The notes under the pieces: generated by a model
The model's input: only the letters and a program-made list of their open reading frames with translations
Databases searched by the model: none
Told to the model about the DNA's origin: nothing
In this document: positions 5,845 to 6,722 of the stretch, in pieces
How positions within the stretch are numbered: the first letter of the stretch is position 1
Layout: every line of letters begins with the position of its first letter
Position numbers and translations under genes: made by a program
DNA from: Candidatus Poseidoniales archaeon
Lineage (GTDB): Archaea; Thermoplasmatota; Poseidoniia; MGIII; CG-Epi1
Direction of reading: 5' to 3'
NCBI GenBank assembly: GCA_015658585.1
Contig: DQOP01000089.1
Span: 1 to 6,722 of the forward strand
DNA: 6,722 nt

Positions 5845-6722
5845 CTTCTTCCTCTAAAGGTCCCATCTCAGGTTGTTCATAGAAGTCCAGAACCTCACGG
5901 TCGCCTTTGTAAAATTCGGGATCATCCTCATCATATTCCAGGTCTCCGGCTGTATCCTCAGCAGGAGTCATGGTTACAACAGCCGAACCAGTACCCCATA
6001 CAGGTTCGTAGGCTAGAATATTTCCTTCATACAGATTGGTTTGACCCATCATAGAGGCCATAATCCAGAATGGTTTGAAACTGACAACCTTGGGTACACG
6101 TGCTTCTTCATGGAATTGACGGGACAATTGGGAAACGTCCTCTAACCTTCCCTTATCAAGATATTCAAGGAATTTCAGATTCCATTCATGGTCCTTAAGT
6201 GAATGGATTTTATCGTCTTCTGATTTTATCTCAAGGGTATGTAACCGGTTTGATAATGCTGAGACAACGACTACTACTGCTTTCTTTCCGCTAGCGTCTA
6301 TTGCGTCTCTTACCGACTTGCCCAGAACTATCGTTTCGGCCCGGTTGGCATACATATTGCTGGACACTATAATCGCCGGTAACCGATTATCTGGATTTAG
6401 CAACTTGAGAGCCAGAATAGAGCCAATGTCTATAGGAAATCCATAGTAAGATACTGTACGAGCGTGGAGGCCGCGCTCCTTGCACTTGTCAACAGCTAGT
6501 TGAGCAAATTCCGGATCCAGTCTGAATTTATAGGGTATACTGCCCAAATCATGGAACTCCTCATCCACATAGGTCCATTCTGGCTCAGGAAAAGCCAGTA
6601 TCTGATGGCCAAGAATGGAAGGCCAGAAGGTACTGTAAATCACCATTATCTCGGCGTCTGTCTCTTCTATCTCTTCACGGGCTTTGTCGTAAGCGTCTCT
6701 TACTCTCTGCCAGCCTTCATTC
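5834..6722 (-). CDS. LigB-fold extradiol dioxygenase homolog, like the non-catalytic alpha subunit of 2-aminophenol 1,6-dioxygenase; N-terminus off the window
   Basis: The reading frame stays open to the right edge. The 25 codons before the ATG at 6646 translate to GWQRVRDAYDKAREEIEE and the start of a strand, which aligns with the N-terminal helix of aminophenol dioxygenase subunits, so 6646 is an internal Met. Of 295 visible residues, the LigB core runs to about residue 253. It shows IYSTFW (28-33), YYGFPIDIGS (92-101), VVSSNMY (118-124 region), SVRDAIDASGKKAVVVVVSALSN (to 158) and VWGTGSAVV. Catalytic class III extradiol subunits have a metal-binding HSPHW where this has YSTFW, and LSH where this has LSN158. 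Loss of these histidines, plus the YGFPID motif, matches the metal-free alpha subunit (AmnA type) rather than the active beta subunit. About 25 N-terminal residues are missing. The last roughly 42 residues are strongly acidic and extend past the family end. Alignments are from memory. Confidence 0.85.
   Translation of the reverse strand, partial: NEGWQRVRDAYDKAREEIEETDAEIMVIYSTFWPSILGHQILAFPEPEWTYVDEEFHDLGSIPYKFRLDPEFAQLAVDKCKERGLHARTVSYYGFPIDIGSILALKLLNPDNRLPAIIVSSNMYANRAETIVLGKSVRDAIDASGKKAVVVVVSALSNRLHTLEIKSEDDKIHSLKDHEWNLKFLEYLDKGRLEDVSQLSRQFHEEARVPKVVSFKPFWIMASMMGQTNLYEGNILAYEPVWGTGSAVVTMTPAEDTAGDLEYDEDDPEFYKGDREVLDFYEQPEMGPLEEEDGD
5851..5854 (-). promoter_or_regulatory. Ribosome binding site of the ridA-like gene
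   Basis: The minus strand reads GAGG six bases upstream of the ATG at 5844, inside the acidic C-terminal coding region of the upstream dioxygenase-like gene. It supports starting ridA within the overlap rather than further downstream. Confidence 0.55.

Noticed and set aside
5834..6646. Proteasome-assembly chaperone (PAC2) family protein
   Set aside because: The size and the archaeal context suggested PAC2 at first, but the YSTFW, YGFPIDIG and SVRDAIDASGKK motifs follow the LigB fold, and the upstream in-frame codons extend that match.

Overview
The window looks like a stretch of archaeal chromosome, most likely from an uncultivated euryarchaeal or Thermoplasmatota-type lineage; that placement is inference. 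Three signs point to Archaea. AT-rich TATA-like boxes sit about 25 bases before several start codons that lack a Shine-Dalgarno sequence, as in leaderless archaeal transcripts. The CinA-like protein is a stand-alone nucleotide-binding domain without the bacterial amidase half. A RecB/Cas4-like nuclease carries a four-cysteine Fe-S signature. Gene packing is very tight, with 3-base gaps and 4- to 11-base overlaps. All genes but one are on the minus strand.

Read in the direction of minus-strand transcription, from the right edge leftward, the first block (6722-4760) holds three overlapping genes. These are a LigB-fold protein resembling the non-catalytic alpha subunit of 2-aminophenol 1,6-dioxygenase (its N-terminus is cut by the window edge), a RidA-family protein resembling 2-aminomuconate deaminase, and a small formyltransferase-fold enzyme of unknown substrate. 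Together they look like the tail of an amino-aromatic ring-cleavage operon. The catalytic beta subunit and a semialdehyde dehydrogenase would be expected just outside the window.

A second block (4758-3169) has its own probable promoter and encodes an HtpX-type membrane zinc protease that overlaps a CinA/MoaB-fold nucleotide-binding protein by four bases. This block converges, one base apart, with the only plus-strand gene (2922-3167), an 81-residue orphan with one CxxC pair and a probable coiled coil. That small gene is transcribed divergently from a 403-residue PD-(D/E)XK nuclease (2843-1632) with an unusual C-terminal extension.

The left block (1620-1) holds a Ca2+/H+ antiporter of the CaCA superfamily, which starts at TTG behind a clear Shine-Dalgarno and its own TATA-like box. 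Three bases after it begins a thioredoxin-fold DUF255 (YyaL/SPATA20) protein that runs off the left edge.

No rRNA, tRNA, CRISPR array, insertion sequence or long repeat was seen. There is no gene-free stretch longer than about 80 bases.
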